Positions 63,746 through 64,000 of a stretch of 64,000 bases of DNA are shown one piece after another (the first letter of the stretch is position 1; every line of letters starts with the position of its first letter). The notes under the pieces were generated by a model. The model saw nothing but the letters and a program-made list of their open reading frames with translations, was not told where the DNA came from and made no database searches. The stretch comes from Bacteroidota bacterium (GTDB lineage Bacteria; Bacteroidota; Bacteroidia; Chitinophagales; Chitinophagaceae). Where the stretch lies: positions 124,001 through 188,000 of the forward strand of contig JAFAEM010000010.1 in NCBI GenBank assembly GCA_023424015.1, in the 5' to 3' direction. The translations under genes were made by a program, and so were the position numbers.

Positions 63746-64000
63746 ATGTCAAGAATAAAGATTGACCTGCCCGGGCAATTTCAGTTTTCTACTTCCATTC
63801 CTATACGCATTACTGATGTGAATTACGGCAACCATGTTGGAAATGACTCGGTGTTGTCCATTATCCATGAAGCGAGAATGCAGTTCCTGAAGCATTATGA
63901 GTATTCAGAACTGAATGTCGGTGGCGTGGGTATGATCATGAAGGATGTGGGGATCGAATTTAAAGCCGAGCTTTTTTATGGTGATGTAGTGCTGGCATCT
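63746..64000 (+). CDS. Acyl-CoA thioesterase, hotdog fold, partial
   Basis: The frame is open from ATG 63746 to the window edge (85 residues). PIRITDVNYGNHVGNDSVLS and IIHEARMQFLKHYEYSE match the 4HBT family: D-x-N-x-x-x-H-V-x-N followed by the HEAR helix with the catalytic acid. Members cleave acyl-CoA or acyl-ACP thioesters. The 3' end is beyond the window. Confidence 0.85.
   Translation, partial: MSRIKIDLPGQFQFSTSIPIRITDVNYGNHVGNDSVLSIIHEARMQFLKHYEYSELNVGGVGMIMKDVGIEFKAELFYGDVVLAS

Overview
The window looks like a chromosomal segment of a Bacteroidota bacterium, most likely from or near the Chitinophagaceae. The reasons are promoters of the TTTG-N19..21-TAnnTTTG type, a TonB-dependent receptor with a carboxypeptidase-like N-terminal domain, a DUF3276 (PUR-alpha-like) protein, few Shine-Dalgarno sequences and moderate GC. 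I see no phage, insertion sequence, CRISPR array or rRNA. The family placement is inference from gene content.

Region by region. 1-4.7 kb: two divergent Omp85-type outer-membrane genes (one cut by the window edge; the other carries an N-terminal region with kinase-like motifs) and a secreted HELGH protein. 4.8-12.4 kb: a complete RND multidrug efflux set (adaptor, pump, outer-membrane factor) with a TetR regulator and an AraC regulator; matching palindromes lie in front of tetR and of the adaptor gene. 12.6-18.2 kb: a TonB-dependent receptor, then an esterase divergent from an ATP-grasp plus GCS2-type carboxylate-amine ligase pair. 18.3-22.3 kb: DUF3276 protein, an ABC half-exporter and an unknown anchored protein. 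22.4-30.6 kb: stress and envelope genes (universal stress protein, PEP synthase, Hsp20, small unknown proteins, secreted hydrolase, beta-barrel, membrane protein) with good Crp- and Fnr-type palindromes in two upstream regions. 30.6-37.3 kb: tRNA-Ser, a LacI regulator, two acyltransferases, ribosomal protein S1 and a BaiN/HI0933 flavoprotein. 37.3-50.7 kb: the S10-spc ribosomal operon from rpsJ to secY, then map, all on the minus strand. 50.9-59.3 kb: the str genes (fusA, rpsG, rpsL), split by a cytochrome c, a beta-helix protein, a DsbA-like protein and a histone-H1-like protein. 59.5-64 kb: ilvE, an unknown gene, a 536-bp composite repeat array, rdgB, an ECF sigma factor with a likely anti-sigma protein, and the start of a thioesterase.

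The most unusual structure is between genes. Many gaps of the ribosomal operon are long and filled with imperfect inverted repeats built from short tandem units (TTTGAAAA-, GCTGCGA- and TCGTGAG-like families). A related architecture with a 9-bp period (GGATTACAC / CGAATTACA) fills the gap before rdgB, recurs near 30.9 kb where it supplies the last codons of lacI, and appears in decayed form near 3.7 kb. The best candidates for undescribed biology are these intergenic elements, the kinase-like/Omp85 fusion, the ATP-grasp/GCS2/esterase cassette and the structured 384-bp rpsJ-rplC gap. All functional statements rest on motif recognition from the sequence alone; no database search was run.
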